A stretch of DNA of 64,000 nt from Cavia porcellus (GCF_034190915.1 NW_026947506.1:36001748-36065747), one strand, 5' to 3'; shown: positions 42,380 to 53,886, counted from the stretch's first letter. Program-made: numbers and translations. The notes: a model not told the origin generated them from the sequence alone.

Positions 42380-45300
42380 CAATACATTGTTTATACATGT
42401 ATGTCTTATTTCACTAATTAGTATGTTCTCAAGGAGAATCTATTTACCTATAAAAGTCTTCAGTTTATCCATCTTTATGGATGAGTAATATTCCATCATA
42501 TAGAAATACCACATCTTTTTTATCCATTCCTCAGTTGATGGGCATTTAGATTGTTTCCGATATCTGGCTATTATAAACTGTGCTGCTATAAACATGGGTG
42601 CACATATATTGCTGTGGGATGATGTTTTTAATTCTTTTGGGAAGATGCCAAGAAGGGGAATCACTGGGTTGAATAGGATCTCTGATCCTAGTTTTTTTTC
42701 ATCCTAGTTTTTAAAGGAATTTCCACACTGATTTCCACAGTGGTTGCACCAGTCTGCATTCCCACCAACAGTGGAGAAGGGTTCCTTTTTCCCCACAGCT
42801 CCTCCAGCATTTGGTGTTGCTTGATTTCTTAATACTAGACATTCTTTCCAGGGTAAGTAGAAATCTCAGTGTTGTTTTTAATTTTCATCTCTTGAATGAC
42901 TAGTGATGGTGTACATTTTTTCACGTATTTATTTGGTGTTTGTAGTGAGAAGTATGTTATCTCAGATGCCCATTTTTGGATTGGGTTTTTGAATTTCAGG
43001 GGCCTGATTTTTAAAAAAATTCTTTATATGTTCTACATAGACCCATTAACATTTTTAACCCATTCATTAAATCTTGGAAGCAAGGCGCTGGTACTTACAG
43101 TCTCCCGTGCATATATCAAGAAGGAGCAGGAATTCTTGCTTACCTGGCTCTACCCCCAGACAATACCATCCTGTCCTATGCTGAGAAATATACTGTAATT
43201 CCTATGAACTTTCCTTTATAATTGATTTGTTTCTTTTCCCTAACAGCTTTTAAGATTCTATTCTTGTGTTAAATTTCTGGAATCTTGATTATGATATGCC
43301 TGGTTACACACTGATCATTGCTAATTGGAGTTCTGTATGCCTCACTTATTTGTATGTCAAATTCTTATTCTCTATCAGGAAAGTTTTCTGTCATGATATG
43401 TGTGAATATTTTTTTAATGTCATTTTTGGTATCTCCTGCTTGTTCATTGACTCCAATTAATTTTAATTCTTCTTTGCCTTAATTAGCAGCTGCTGGAATG
43501 ATTTCTCATGATCCCTTGCTACTTTTGAGAAATCTTTCTTTTCCTGGTCACTAACTGCAAGCCAGTCTTTAATATCTGAGATCCTGTCCTGACATAGGCC
43601 TAATCTGCTTCAATTATTTTCTTTTTTTTTTTTTTTTTTTTTTTTCTTTTTCCTTTTTATCGGTACCGGGGATCGAACTCACGACCGCCTGCTTGCAAGG
43701 CAGGTACTTATGCCGCTGAGCTAAATCCCCAGCCCCTTCAATTATTTTCAATAGAGTTTTTATTGTCTTGGATATCTGCTTGAATTTGCTTTATGGATTC
43801 CATTTCTTTCCTATGTTGTGCTTCCATAGTTTGCTTAAGCTCATCTATTTTTTTGTCTATGTCTGCTCTAACATCACTAAGTATGGTGTATATTTTGATA
43901 ATCTTTGTAGCTGAGAGATTACTTCTGATTTCATTTTCTCCCAGACTCTCATTCAATTGCTTTGTTACCACTTTGGAGAGACCTGGTAGGGGGATTTTGG
44001 GTTTTCCAGCCTTAATGCCTCCTGGGTTTGTCTTTGGTGAAATGGGTGTCTGAGGTTGGGTCTTGTTTAAGTGTCTTCTCATTTCTTTTCTTTTTTAGTT
44101 TAATTCCTGGAATGATACTTGTTAGTTGCTATGGTGGGGTTATTTTGGTGATATTTAGGACACTCAGATGATGATCACTTCTCTGATGTGTCTTCCAGGT
44201 ATAGCTGGTTTTTGAGTTTTGAATCTGTTGGGAGATCTTACTTCCTCATTTTGATGGAGATGAGAAGATATTGCTTGCCTGGCCTAGTTCCTGGTTCTTT
44301 GGCACCATGCCACACCGTGGTGACCCTTAGTCAATCTCAGTCATGGATTATCAGGGCCAACACTTATTAGAACAATTATGTCAATTTTAACTGTAGTGGT
44401 ACCAATAGCATCAAACACAGTCTATAAAACAATAAACTGAGCCAACACCTGATTTGCAACTTTTAACCATATGAACTGAATTTATGACCATATAACAGAA
44501 TGCAAAACAATTCTATGCAGTATATAAGTCCATAGTATGTCAATGCTGTCCTCAAGGGGTTAAGATTCAAAATGGATTAAGAAGAAAACAGAGAAGAGGG
44601 AAAAGAGAGATTACAAGTGTCCCAACCAACTTGGGGAAACTGATGCAGAAGACTGAAGGAAAAGATAAAGGAAGAGATAAAAGGTCGAACAGAGCAAAAC
44701 CACACCCACAAGGAGGTTGGAACCACACTCACGCTCATAAAAAAAGAAAACAATATGAGAAATAAACTGTATAAAACAAACAAGAAAAGAAAAAATAAAA
44801 TAAAATACTTCACTTTCAGGATTCTCTCTGGATTCACTAATAGCCTGTGGAGACCATGTCCCCAGTCATGCTACTATATTCCTGCTAGCCAGGAGTTGCT
44901 TTATGATAGAGCAGTAGACAACCTTAGCAGGCCTGCTCTGCAACCAGACTCACTGAGTTTGCTACAGTTCAAGCAATTTCCATAGGTCTGTGCCCAGCTA
45001 GGATCTGCTGGAGGAAGCCAGCAGCAGTTCTGGTTCTGGCTTTATCCAGCTCAACCTCAAAATGACTACCAGCCAATAGTTCTCTCCCGTGGGAGGACCG
45101 AGTGCTCTGCACTAACTGCCAGCTAGTACAGTCCTCCATGTCTGCTGCCCCCCTCCACTGATGAGTCTCTCCACTGAGGCCTCTGAGGTCACCAGCTGCC
45201 ACAGCTGCCGTGTGTCCCTAGGTTTCAACAGTTCCCCTCACGGTGAGTCGGGCTCTGGGTGAAGGTGCTGCCAGCTATCGCCGCCTTCTTTGAAGTTTTT

Positions 45301-45470
45301 CTTTTCACTCTCTCTGTGGACTTCGATTCAGACTTCAGACTCTTCCTGGGTCCAAGGGACCCACTTCCTTTCTTCCTGTCTTCCTCATGATGGTATATTC
45401 CTGCATTTAGATGGTGGCTCTCAGGGTGGCTATTTTCTCTGCTGCTTACTACTCCACCATCTTCCCAGAA
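42380..45470 (-). mobile_element. LINE-1 with non-monomeric 5' UTR, ORF1 and ORF2 3' end, internally deleted
   Basis: On the minus strand it begins near 45470 with TGGGAAGATGGTGGAGTAGT, a typical LINE-1 start. It continues through a ~1.3-kb 5' UTR without monomers and ORF1 from about 44085 (MRRHLNKTQPQTPISPKTNP, KEMESIKQIQADIQDNKNSI), then jumps near 43200-43040 to the ORF2 3' end (43040-42430). Most of ORF2 is missing. An antisense ID splits ORF1 at 43621-43736. Confidence 0.75.
43621..43736 (-). repeat. ID SINE, antisense, with target duplication
   Basis: Long T run, CTTTTTCCTTTTTATCGGTA, CGGGGATCGAACTCACGACC and GCTAAATCCCCAGCCCC. The direct repeat TTCAATTATTTTC flanks it on both sides. 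Confidence 0.95.
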
Positions 45471-45504
45471 GTCTATGAGTTATTTCACTTCAATGTAAAC
45501 TCAC

Positions 45505-45760
45505 TTTTTTTTTTTTTTGAAACAAGACTTCACTCTGGGGGCTGGGGATTTAGCTCAGCGGCATAAGCACCTGCCTTCCTTGCAAGCAGGCAGTCATGAG
45601 TTCGATCCCTGGTACCTATAAAAAGGCAAAAGACAAAAAAAAAAAAAAAAAAGACTTTACTCTGCAGGCCAGGCTGGCTTTAAACTTGCTAGTCTAGCAT
45701 GTCCCCAAACTGCTAATCCTTGTGCCGTAGCTTTCCAAGTGCACCATGCCCAGCTTTACT
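45505..45760 (-). repeat. B1 SINE, antisense, split by an ID
   Basis: The left part (TTTTTTGAAACAAGACTTCA) and right part (CAGGCCAGGCTGGCTTTAAA to GTGCACCATGCCCAGC) form one antisense B1 interrupted by the ID at 45538. Confidence 0.8.
45538..45651 (+). repeat. ID SINE inserted in B1, target duplication visible
   Basis: GGGGGCTGGGGATTTAGCTC, GCAGTCATGAGTTCGATCCC, the tail TACCTATAAAAAGGCAAAAG and poly(A). AGACTTCACTCTG before and AGACTTTACTCTG after are the target duplication. Confidence 0.95.
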
Positions 45761-46530
45761 GTTGAATTTTTGACCACTTTCAACCTTCAGTAAATAGGAA
45801 AATCCAGTGTAAGTGAAAAATTGGAAAACAAAAAAATAAATTTTGATACAAGTGAAGCAAGATCTAATGGGGAAGTCTTCTTTGGATTTCAAATTTTCCA
45901 ACCTTCCCTGCCTGTGTCCTCTCATCATGAACACCAAAGACTTGGCTATGGAGCCAAAACACAGATGACAGATGCTAAAACAATTTCTATCACTGTCATC
46001 TATCATTTTTATCACTTGACAGTCTTAGCCCCCAAGAGTACAGTAAAAAATATGTACTCCTAAGTACGCAGACTAAACTCTTAACTCCGCTCTTTGATTT
46101 TCCTCCCCTGCTATCCAACATAAGAAAAGCTCAGAAATTCATTCAACAAAATTGCTCAGTCAATTAGGGCATTTCTAATCCTTAACAGCTTAAGGACTTA
46201 AGTCTTGGCTCCACATAAAAGGTTATTAATAACATCATCTATATACCTTAGCAATTTTTCCACCAACAGAATTTTCCAAGTATTTCAGAGAAAGTGTAAA
46301 AACATTAGATAATCTTTGTATAGTAAACCTATTTGAAGCTAGAACCATAATTTTGTACCTTCAAGTAAACAAAAGATTCAGAAGATAAATGTGCCATTTT
46401 TGGTGTTTCAGTCATTCCCTTGCTATTTCTCTGAAACATCCAATAATTTAAGATTCTAAAACAAGCATAATAATAGATGAGGAACATCACCTCCCTCCAA
46501 ACTGACAGTGAAAATATTTAAATTAAAAAT
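45761..46530. other. Intron-like gap of the USP42 copy, nothing recognised
   Basis: AT-rich unique DNA. A search by eye for the missing USP42 exons (catalytic His region) was negative here. Confidence 0.5.
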
Positions 46531-46534
46531 ACTG

Positions 46535-46700
46535 GGGGTAGCCAGGCAGAGTGGCACACACCCCTATAATTCCAGTGCTTGGGGTCTGAGGCAGGTGGAT
46601 TGCTGTGAGTTCTAGGCCAGCCTGGACTACATAGTAAGTTTAAGAGCAATCTGAACTACAAAGAGAGATCCTGTCTCAAAAAGGAAAAAAATAAAACTAG
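46535..46700 (+). repeat. B1 SINE with internal duplication
   Basis: GCCAGGCAGAGTGGCACACA, TCTAGGCCAGCCTGGACTAC, then AGCAATCTGAACTACAAAGA and GATCCTGTCTCAAAA. Confidence 0.9.
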
Positions 46701-46794
46701 GGGCAATTGCCTAGTAGCATGATAGGAAAGAAAGGACAATTCTGAAACATGAGGATTCCCATGACACCAGAGATGTCAAAAACAGATTAACTGG

Positions 46795-46875
46795 GTTGGG
46801 GTGTAGCTCAGAGGTGGGATGCTCACCTGGAATTCATAAGGCTCTGAGTTCAATCCCCAGCACTGCAGAAAAAGA
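46795..46875 (+). repeat. ID SINE, other subfamily
   Basis: GGTTGGGGTGTAGCTCAGAG, AAGGCTCTGAGTTCAATCCC and CAGCACTGCAGAAAAAG. The ...CCCCAGCAC ending differs from the GGTACC type that is common in the window. Confidence 0.85.
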
Positions 46876-47551
46876 ATAGATTCAATTCAAAGAAACAAAG
46901 CTAATTGGTTTTTTGGCTGGTATAACTTTGTGAAAGTAAAGTTCTACTCAGATACAAAAGGGAAAAGAAAGATGAAAAGTGTCAGGAAAAAATCTTGGTG
47001 AGAAAAGCACCGTCTTCCCCCAAATACTGAATATTTGACAATAAAAGATTGTTTAATATACATATCTATCACCTGAAAGTGGAAATTACTTAAAACATAT
47101 GAAACAAGGATTGTTAAAACACTCCCTTGATTGCCTGGGGAAATGTATCACTGAGTAATGTAGATTAGAGGCTTCCAGCCAACACTACCCCACCCCACGG
47201 TACCCACTGTGAGAAAGATCCTCAGCTCTTCTGCAGGAGGAGGGAACCCACCTTCCCTCCCTCCAGTCTTGTCTGACAGGAATCAAGGAAGATGCTGCTG
47301 AGCAGACGTTGTCGCAGCTCTGAGGCACCCAGGGTGGCAGCACTATTCCCTGGGCACGGAGCTGCCCATCCTGAGACAGCGCGGGCACCAGTTCCGGCCT
47401 CCGGGGCACAGATGGCCAGGATCTCCCAGAGGGCACCAGAAGCTAAGGCCACCTAGCGGCCATTCAAACACGCCCGCTCTTTAAATCCAGGGCTCCCTGC
47501 CACCCCAACTGGAGCAGCCAAGTCAGGGACTGCAAGTCGCCCCGTCATACT

Positions 47552-47632
47552 TGCTACACTGGTAGCAGTTTCTCCATCCAGCTGTTCCGGCTTCACACAC
47601 TGCACCAGTGCCTCGTTAACACTCAGAGCAGC
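47552..47632 (-). pseudogene. USP42: USP42 pseudo-exon, USP domain (KPEQLDGEN region)
   Basis: After acceptor TTTCCTCTCAG the minus strand reads AALSVNEALVQCVKPEQLDG E. One base is then missing in the Asn codon, and CYQCSK follows in another frame, matching the second CxxC pair. A GTATGA sequence may be the donor. GC-rich DNA of unknown origin follows. Confidence 0.85.
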
Positions 47633-47744
47633 CTGAGAGGAAAAAGCACAAAAAGCACATCATCATGCAGCGTCACAGTTGGTGAGAGAGATGGGGAGAG
47701 CAAGCAGAAGACTCAGAAAAACAAATGAGAATTTTTATGAAAAA

Positions 47745-47930
47745 AATTTTTATGAGTATGGTGCAGCTGTGTTTCCAGCTACTTGGGAGATTTAGGCAGG
47801 AGGATTGAAAGTTTGGGTCCAACCTGAGCAACTTAAGAGTCATCTCAAATTTTTTTAAAATGGGCTAGTGCTAATTGGTAGAGGGCCCTAGGTTCAGTCC
47901 CCCAAAGCTGAAAAAAGATTGCCTTGAGGA
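47745..47930 (+). repeat. B1+ID dimer (B1-dID type)
   Basis: B1 half (CAGCTACTTGGGAGATTTAG, CTGAGCAACTTAAGAGTCAT) followed by ID half (GGGCTAGTGCTAATTGGTAG, CCCTAGGTTCAGTCCCCCAA). Confidence 0.7.
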
Positions 47931-48169
47931 TGATTCCTCTACCCCAGGGAAAAATGAGCAGGTTGAAGTGAATAAAATTATGTAAGGAGGCGTCTCATGT
48001 CGCTGTTCTTAGAATACTTTAACAGTGCAAAGCAGTGAGGAATTATTTATATCCACCTCCTGGACCACCACCAACTGCCCAAACATGCTGATATGGAAGG
48101 TGTTCAAGCAGATGGAAATGAAAACATCAAGTGGATAAATATATGAAGGCATAATTCCTTTTATAAAAA

Positions 48170-48365
48170 TTTCTTTTTTTTCTTTTTTGCTTCACACTGA
48201 GCAACCCTTTCACACTGAGCTATATTCTCTACCCTTTCCTTGTTTTTATTTTAAACAGAGTCTCATTAAGCTTCCCAGTTTGGGTTCAAGCTTGTGATCC
48301 TCCTGCCTCAGCCTCCCAGAGTCCAGCATCACAGACATGCACCACCATGCCCTGTTCATTTTTAT
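48170..48365 (-). repeat. B1+ID dimer, antisense
   Basis: Antisense ID half (TTTCACACTGAGCTATATTC) followed by antisense B1 half (CAGAGTCTCATTAAGCTTCC, CTCCTGCCTCAGCCTCCCAG, GCACCACCATGCCCTG). Confidence 0.7.
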
Positions 48366-48659
48366 AAAAAGTACCTAATCTGTTCTGTTGCAGTGTATGT
48401 CAAATTTCTATGGTATCAATGCTGAAGGGCAGACTTTATGTATATCTGCAATATTTGTCCTTTTCATCATAAGTATGTATTATATCTGTAATCAGAAAAG
48501 TAGAAGCTCAAGAATAACAAAAATATAGTTCAGAAAATGCAAGATGCTAAAACAATTTCTAAAGAATAAGAACCTACGACTTGCTAATATAGGTATCAAA
48601 ACTTGGTTTTATTAATTGAAAAGTTAAAGAGTAAAAAATATTTAAAACTTGAATTCACG

Positions 48660-49260
48660 GACTACAAGGGGAAATAACTAGGCCTCACAAATAGGTGATC
48701 CCTACCTGGAAACCAGTGCCATGCATGGGCCTCTGCTGGAGCGGGGACAGCCAGAACCAAACCTTTTACTGGGTCGACACCATTTGTGGACTGGGAGGGG
48801 CGGGGGAGAACCAGGACTCATCAGGAAGTGATACCCACCTCTGGAAACCATATCATTTTCATTGTTTTCTTGGGTTGGGTTTTATTTTCTTTTGTTTGAT
48901 TATGTTAAATCTAATGGCATGAGCAGCTATTTAAAAGATAGCAAGGCATATTATGGGAGCCATTTTGGATTTACTATTAGCTTATTTTGAAGTCTTTTAT
49001 TGCATTCATTGTTCTGCTTTATTGTTTCTGTTCTATTCTGTTCGGTTCAATTTTTACTATGCCCAAAGGTATCTGCAGCTATTTTGAAGACAACAAAAGG
49101 CTTTATGGTAACTATTGCTGATTTTGTAAGATTTTGAAGTCCTGTATCACTTATACTAGTTTATTTTGATTGGTTTTATTCTCCTTGGTTTTATCCTTTT
49201 TATAATAAAATAAAATAGAATAAAACAAGATAAAATAAAATAAAACTTGATCATCACAAA
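48660..49260 (+). mobile_element. Composite L1-related repeat (copy 3)
   Basis: A 5' part with two related segments (CCCTACCTGGAAACCAGTGC and ACCCACCTCTGGAAACCATA) is followed by tandem 3' units (GGCATGAGCAGCTATTTAAA, GGTATCTGCAGCTATTTTGA) and an A-rich TAAAATAAAATA tail at 49203-49250. It lies 15 bases from a USP42 pseudo-exon. Confidence 0.55.
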
Positions 49261-49274
49261 CTCATTAAATTTAC

Positions 49275-49340
49275 CTTTATCTCCAATGTAATATCAAGGT
49301 ATGGATCAAAGTTATCTGAAATTCCTTTGCAACTTAAACA
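49275..49340 (-). pseudogene. USP42: USP42 pseudo-exon, zinc-binding CxxC region, frame still open
   Basis: The 66-bp exon has acceptor TTATTCCAATCCAG and donor GTAAAT and reads [22 protein letters not shown], 22 codons without a stop. It contains the first CxxC pair of the USP zinc finger. It is the only intact-looking remnant. Confidence 0.9.
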
Positions 49341-50824
49341 CTGGATTGGAATAAAAATAAAATGCAAAAGAAAAGCAAAGTTTTATCAGCATGGCAGTCT
49401 CAAGTATTGAAATTACAGAATACAAACACTATTTTAAAGTAAAAAATTGAAACTATAATTTTTCTACTACTAGATTGGCAAATTTAATCTCAGTCATAGT
49501 ATGGGAAAAAGTCTTACGAATTTGTACCCATGTACATTACTGGATAGAATATAAACTGGAATGACATCTTAGAATGACAACATGTCAGTATTAAACTTTA
49601 AAATATGTCTTATAACTCAAATTCTAATGCTAAGAGTTTATCATGTACACTTTTACATAAACATAAAAGTGCAAGTACATACCTGCTGTTCAAAAAGGCA
49701 CTGACTAATAACAACAAAATAGAAAGCTAAGTATGCATCAATAGAAGAATAAAATAAATGGGCTTCACTCCAGCTATGAAAGAACCTGTTAGACCTATAT
49801 GTGCTCAAATAGAAAGATTACTACTATTGTTAAGGGAAAAACAAAAGTATTATATATAGAATTGTATCAAGTTTAGTCATCTACGTATTGTAATCCTCTT
49901 TTTAGTGTTTCTCACAATCCAAAAGGTTGTATTTGTAATTCCACTGAGATGTTATTGGAATCTCAGCAAATTAATTTTAATCTACCACCACCAATGCAAC
50001 CCACTGCGAGAATAAAGACACCAAGACATAGTCCAAGTTAAGGGCAGCCAAGGGCCTTAAGTCTAATCCTTATGAGGACATGAGGACGAAGGCCCTGATC
50101 CTAGGCCTCTTCTGGTATTTATTATCTTGTGAAGAAGGAGGGTGGCTGAGGGGTGAGTGACAGTGAGGATGGTGGGAATTATGTGAGTAACTTGAGCTGG
50201 CTGCCCAGGTGAGAGAAAAGCACCTTTGTAAATTGCAGAGATAAAGCCATGCAGAAGGATCAATTTACATAATCTAAATAAGGTAGCAACTGAATTGTTT
50301 TGGGAGGCTGTGGCTTTAGTTTTTTATATGTAAACTTGGGGATTCATAGCTTCTTTACCTTGAGGCTCATGCCCACTTGACATTTTTGGAGGTGACTGGC
50401 TCTAACATCCCATTGTGCTCATATCCTGTACAGAGAACACTATATGAGGAAACAGAACTGTCTGTTGGCTTTAGAGATTACATACCAGCACCTTGGCTAG
50501 TCTTATTTGCAATGCTCAGAGCCTATTGAGAGAAGGAAATACCATAGCCAGCTCTCTTCATATCAGTATAAGGAAATAAGTCTCCAAATAATCAAAGTCA
50601 TAGTAATTGTTTTGCATTTAAGGAGTTGTCTGGAGTTGTCTTCCACACAATAGTTGGCTCTCAGCTTTTTCATGAATAAGAATCTATCAGAAGGATACGC
50701 TAGGCACTGGTACAGTAGCTGCCTCTGGGGAGGAGGAGAGAATCTCTGTTGTTCCTTATTTCTACAGTTTGCATCCTCATACCTCATGCGTATGCACTTT
50801 ACCAATTTGTGAACAAAAACTTAC
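49341..50824 (-). other. USP42 pseudogene intron, nothing else recognised
   Basis: Between two pseudo-exons, 1.5 kb of AT-rich DNA. I see no repeat family with confidence and no plausible exon. Confidence 0.5.
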
Positions 50825-50880
50825 CTCTAGATCTTAGCTATCTTCCAAATATGTAACAAATGAGTGTATGTCTATCTAAT
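50825..50880 (-). pseudogene. USP42: USP42 pseudo-exon, USP domain (LDRHT...CQIFGGYLRSR region)
   Basis: Between acceptor TGTTTTCAG and donor GTAAGT the minus strand reads LDRHTLICYIFGR, TAG stop, LRSR. Compared with the family pattern, four residues after HT are missing and the Tyr of GGYLRS is a stop codon. Confidence 0.9.
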
Positions 50881-51759
50881 CTGAAAACAGTGATATAAGA
50901 ATTCTGCAAAATTATGGGTGCTTTGACTAGATTTTGGAGTATGTATATTTTTATAAAAGAACAAGAATTCAGAGGGGAGAGCCACAGAAAATTTAAAAAA
51001 AATCAGTCTGAATGGTACCCAGAATCAGCCTTGTCTGGTAGAACACAGTGAAGGTCTGGGGAGGAGGGTGGGAAGAGCTAAATTATGAAGGGACTTTGAA
51101 ATCAAGGGAGGAAGTTGGCTCTCAGGCAAAGCGGCAGGAGGAAGACACCCTCAGCAGCCTTGTGACCCCACGTGGGCTTGGGGAAGGAAGGGAAGGCAGA
51201 GTCTGTCATTGTCCAGACCGGGAAGCCCTGGGCAGGGAGAGGAATGCAAAGGGAGCTCCCTGTACCGGGTGTGTGGGCAGTAGTAGGTGGGTTAGGAGTG
51301 TTACATAAGGGTCTCACCCGTCTTTCTCTTGGGTCTGCATTTAGATTTTAGGAGAAGCCACAGGAACTGGTAACCGACTGAGAGAGAGAGAGACAGACAG
51401 AGATACAGAAAGAGAGCGAGAGAAGCAGAAAATGTATTTATAAGTCTGGAAGTCAACAGAGAAAATGTCTGGCACAAGTAGGGGAATCAGGTACATTTAG
51501 ATCTGCCAAGGCATGCTGACACTCAGAAATTAAACAATAGTAAAATCAATATTCATTTCCTGACATCCATACTTGAACAAATTGAAATTGTTACAGTAAG
51601 CACATCTTTTTACAATTTTAATCATTTTAAAATAATGCAAACAGGTGGAGAATAGGCAATGCAAAGCCAAAAAGTAAAGCAAACAGGTGATAGCATAAAA
51701 AGCAAAACAAAGTGATAAGCCAGAGATGCAAACTGAAGAAATGACTTGTACTCACTTAC

Positions 51760-51851
51760 TGCTGCTGTTTAAACATGCTGTATAGCATCAATAGTGTACT
51801 GGAGAAACTCATGAGCATCTTTCCAAAATGGAAGTGTCTAGCTATAAATAC
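51760..51851 (-). pseudogene. USP42: USP42 pseudo-exon, USP domain (ARHFRFGNQEDAHEFLQYT region)
   Basis: Minus strand: ARHFHFG, a 7-base loss that removes the NQE codons and shifts the frame, then DAHEFLQYTIDAIQHV and a TAA stop. The donor GTAAGT and acceptor TTTACAG remain. The lost QED segment is part of the conserved USP QQDAHEF-like box. Confidence 0.9.
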
Positions 51852-52204
51852 CTGTAAATTTTAAGTAAAGAAAAGGCTTTGTCATTACATATTAAATGCC
51901 AGGGCTGCCAAGTTACATCTTATGTTACTCAGAAAACCCCAAATAATTACATGGAATGAGAAAGTAACGCTCACTCAAGCACCGCGCACTTTCACCAAGG
52001 CCCCGGGGCTGCAGTCCAGGAGCAGCGCGGAATGACTCTCTACCAGGTTAACACAGTTCCACTTGTACTGACTCAAGTCCATCCAAGATGTTAGGTTAGT
52101 GCACCCACGGGGAATATGACTCTCAAATCCATAAGAGACCCTATGCAGAACATAAATATCCAACCTACTCAATCCCTACCCAATGACAATAGAACAAATT
52201 ATAT

Positions 52205-52295
52205 TCTCATTTCTTTTTCTTCGTACTGGGGATCGAACTCATGACCTCGTGCTTGCCAGGCAAGCACTTATGCCACTGAGCTAAATCCTCGGCGA
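52205..52295 (-). repeat. ID SINE, antisense
   Basis: TTTCTTTTTCTTCGTACTGG, GGATCGAACTCATGACCTCG and CTGAGCTAAATCCTCGGCG. ATATTCTCATTT before and ATATTCTCATTTTAATG after look like its target duplication. Confidence 0.9.
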
Positions 52296-52865
52296 TATTC
52301 TCATTTTAATGCTTCTAAATGACTAAGCAATTGCAAGAAGAAAGTATTTTTAAAAATTACAAAATAAAACCCTAGCACCAGTATATAAATAGCACAAAAC
52401 ATATTATATTCTGAGTTCTATATTGTAGTAATATATATATAATCATAAAATTATCAATATTCTACCTATAAAAATAGCAATTCCATGATTTAACTGTATA
52501 TGTGTACATATATACATACTCAAAGTGGTGACACTTTCTTAAAGACTGTTATTAATTATGTCTGCTAAATATATGTGTCTAAAAATAAATGTATAAATGA
52601 TGAAAATAAACATGTCCTGGTTGAAATTTTGCCAGAACTCAATGTGTTTTAAACACCATCAATAATGCTAAGGACCAATTTAATCTGTAATGTTTAGCAG
52701 CTTTTAAGACAAAAAGATTATAGTTTATCACTGTATAATTATGCATGCCTGTAATTACCAAGTTTGATTCCAGATTCAGAGTGAGAATAATTTTTGATTC
52801 AGATAATTTTCATTACATCTTGGCTAATTAAAATAATATAAAAGTGAATGCCAAAAGCACACAGA
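52296..52865. other. AT-rich USP42 intron remnant
   Basis: No genes or repeats recognised. A short TATATATA-like stretch is at 52430-52445. Confidence 0.5.
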
Positions 52866-52867
52866 AC

Positions 52868-52985
52868 CCGGTGTGGTGGTGCAAGCCTGTAATCCCAGGC
52901 TGAGATGGAAGGATCTCAACTTTGAGGCCACCATGAGCTTCACAGTGAGACCCTTGCTGGGTGGAAGGCAGCGAGTAGGTGTATA
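52868..52985 (+). repeat. B1 SINE
   Basis: CCCGGTGTGGTGGTGCAAGC, CTGTAATCCCAGGCTGAG and GCTTCACAGTGAGACCC. Confidence 0.75.
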
Positions 52986-53407
52986 AAAAATATGTAAGAA
53001 AATTTCATGCAACCTATTTGGAAATTTAAAATTAAATAGAAAAATGTGAAGTTTGTTCAAAAATTTAATTAGGCTATGAGTGTATATTTTTGTTTAAGAG
53101 TATAATTACCTTTAGTTTGACAATTCTTATATAATACAGGATTAATTTACCAAATTAAAGCTAATTATAAACCATTTAAAGAAACCTGTGGAACAATAGG
53201 AGAGTTAGACTACCCAGCACAGAAATCCAACTATCTGAGAAAAGACAAGTAAATGATTTTGTTAACAAACTGAGTTTTAAGTCATGTAAAATTTTCTTAT
53301 GTTAAACTATGGTCTTCTTTATTATATTGTCTTCTCTTTAAAATCTTAATCATAGTTAAATAGTAAATGTTTTACTAAATATCTATTACTAATTAAAGAC
53401 ATATCCA

Positions 53408-53558
53408 GTTGAGCATTGTGGTACGTGCCTATAATGTCAGAACTGGGAAGGCTGAGGCAGGAGGACTGTCACGAGTTTGAGGCCAGCCTGGGTTACATAG
53501 GTGAGTTCAAAGGCAGCCTGTACTGCACAGCAAGATCTTGTCTCAAAAAAAAAAAAGA
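53408..53558 (+). repeat. B1 SINE with internal duplication
   Basis: GTTGAGCATTGTGGTACGTG, GAGGCCAGCCTGGGTTACAT, then AAAGGCAGCCTGTACTGCAC and GATCTTGTCTCAAAA. Confidence 0.9.
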
Positions 53559-53654
53559 CATGTCCATGTACAATAAAATACCTGTGTTTTGCTTTGTAAT
53601 AAATTTTGAAAGGCTTTTTAAAAAATCATATAGACCAGTAAGGCTAAATAGCTA

Positions 53655-53765
53655 AAATCCAGGCATGATAGTGTATACCTGTAGTCCTGGTTATCTAGGA
53701 GGCTGAGGTAGGGGGATTACTTAGGCAATAATGTTAGCCCTCATCTCAGGAAAAAACTACCTTGC
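53655..53765 (+). repeat. B1-type SINE, diverged
   Basis: CCAGGCATGATAGTGTATAC, CTAGGAGGCTGAGGTAGG and TAGCCCTCATCTCAGG. Confidence 0.65.
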
Positions 53766-53783
53766 TAAAAAAATACTTCTCTG

Positions 53784-53886
53784 GCCAGAGATTTAGCTCA
53801 GTGGCAATAAGCACCTGCCTGGCAAGTGCGAGGTCACGAGTTCAATTACTGGTACCAAAAATAAACAAATAAATAAATAAATAAAA
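53784..53886 (+). repeat. ID SINE with target duplication
   Basis: GCCAGAGATTTAGCTCAGTG, GAGGTCACGAGTTCAATTAC, a (AAAT)n tail, and ACTTCTCTGG direct repeats on both sides. It sits 25 bases from the USP42 pseudo-exon at 53911. Confidence 0.92.

Noticed and set aside
42896..43198. 100-codon plus-strand ORF
   Set aside because: Mostly antisense LINE-1 ORF2; only the last third is unexplained and is reported as a finding.
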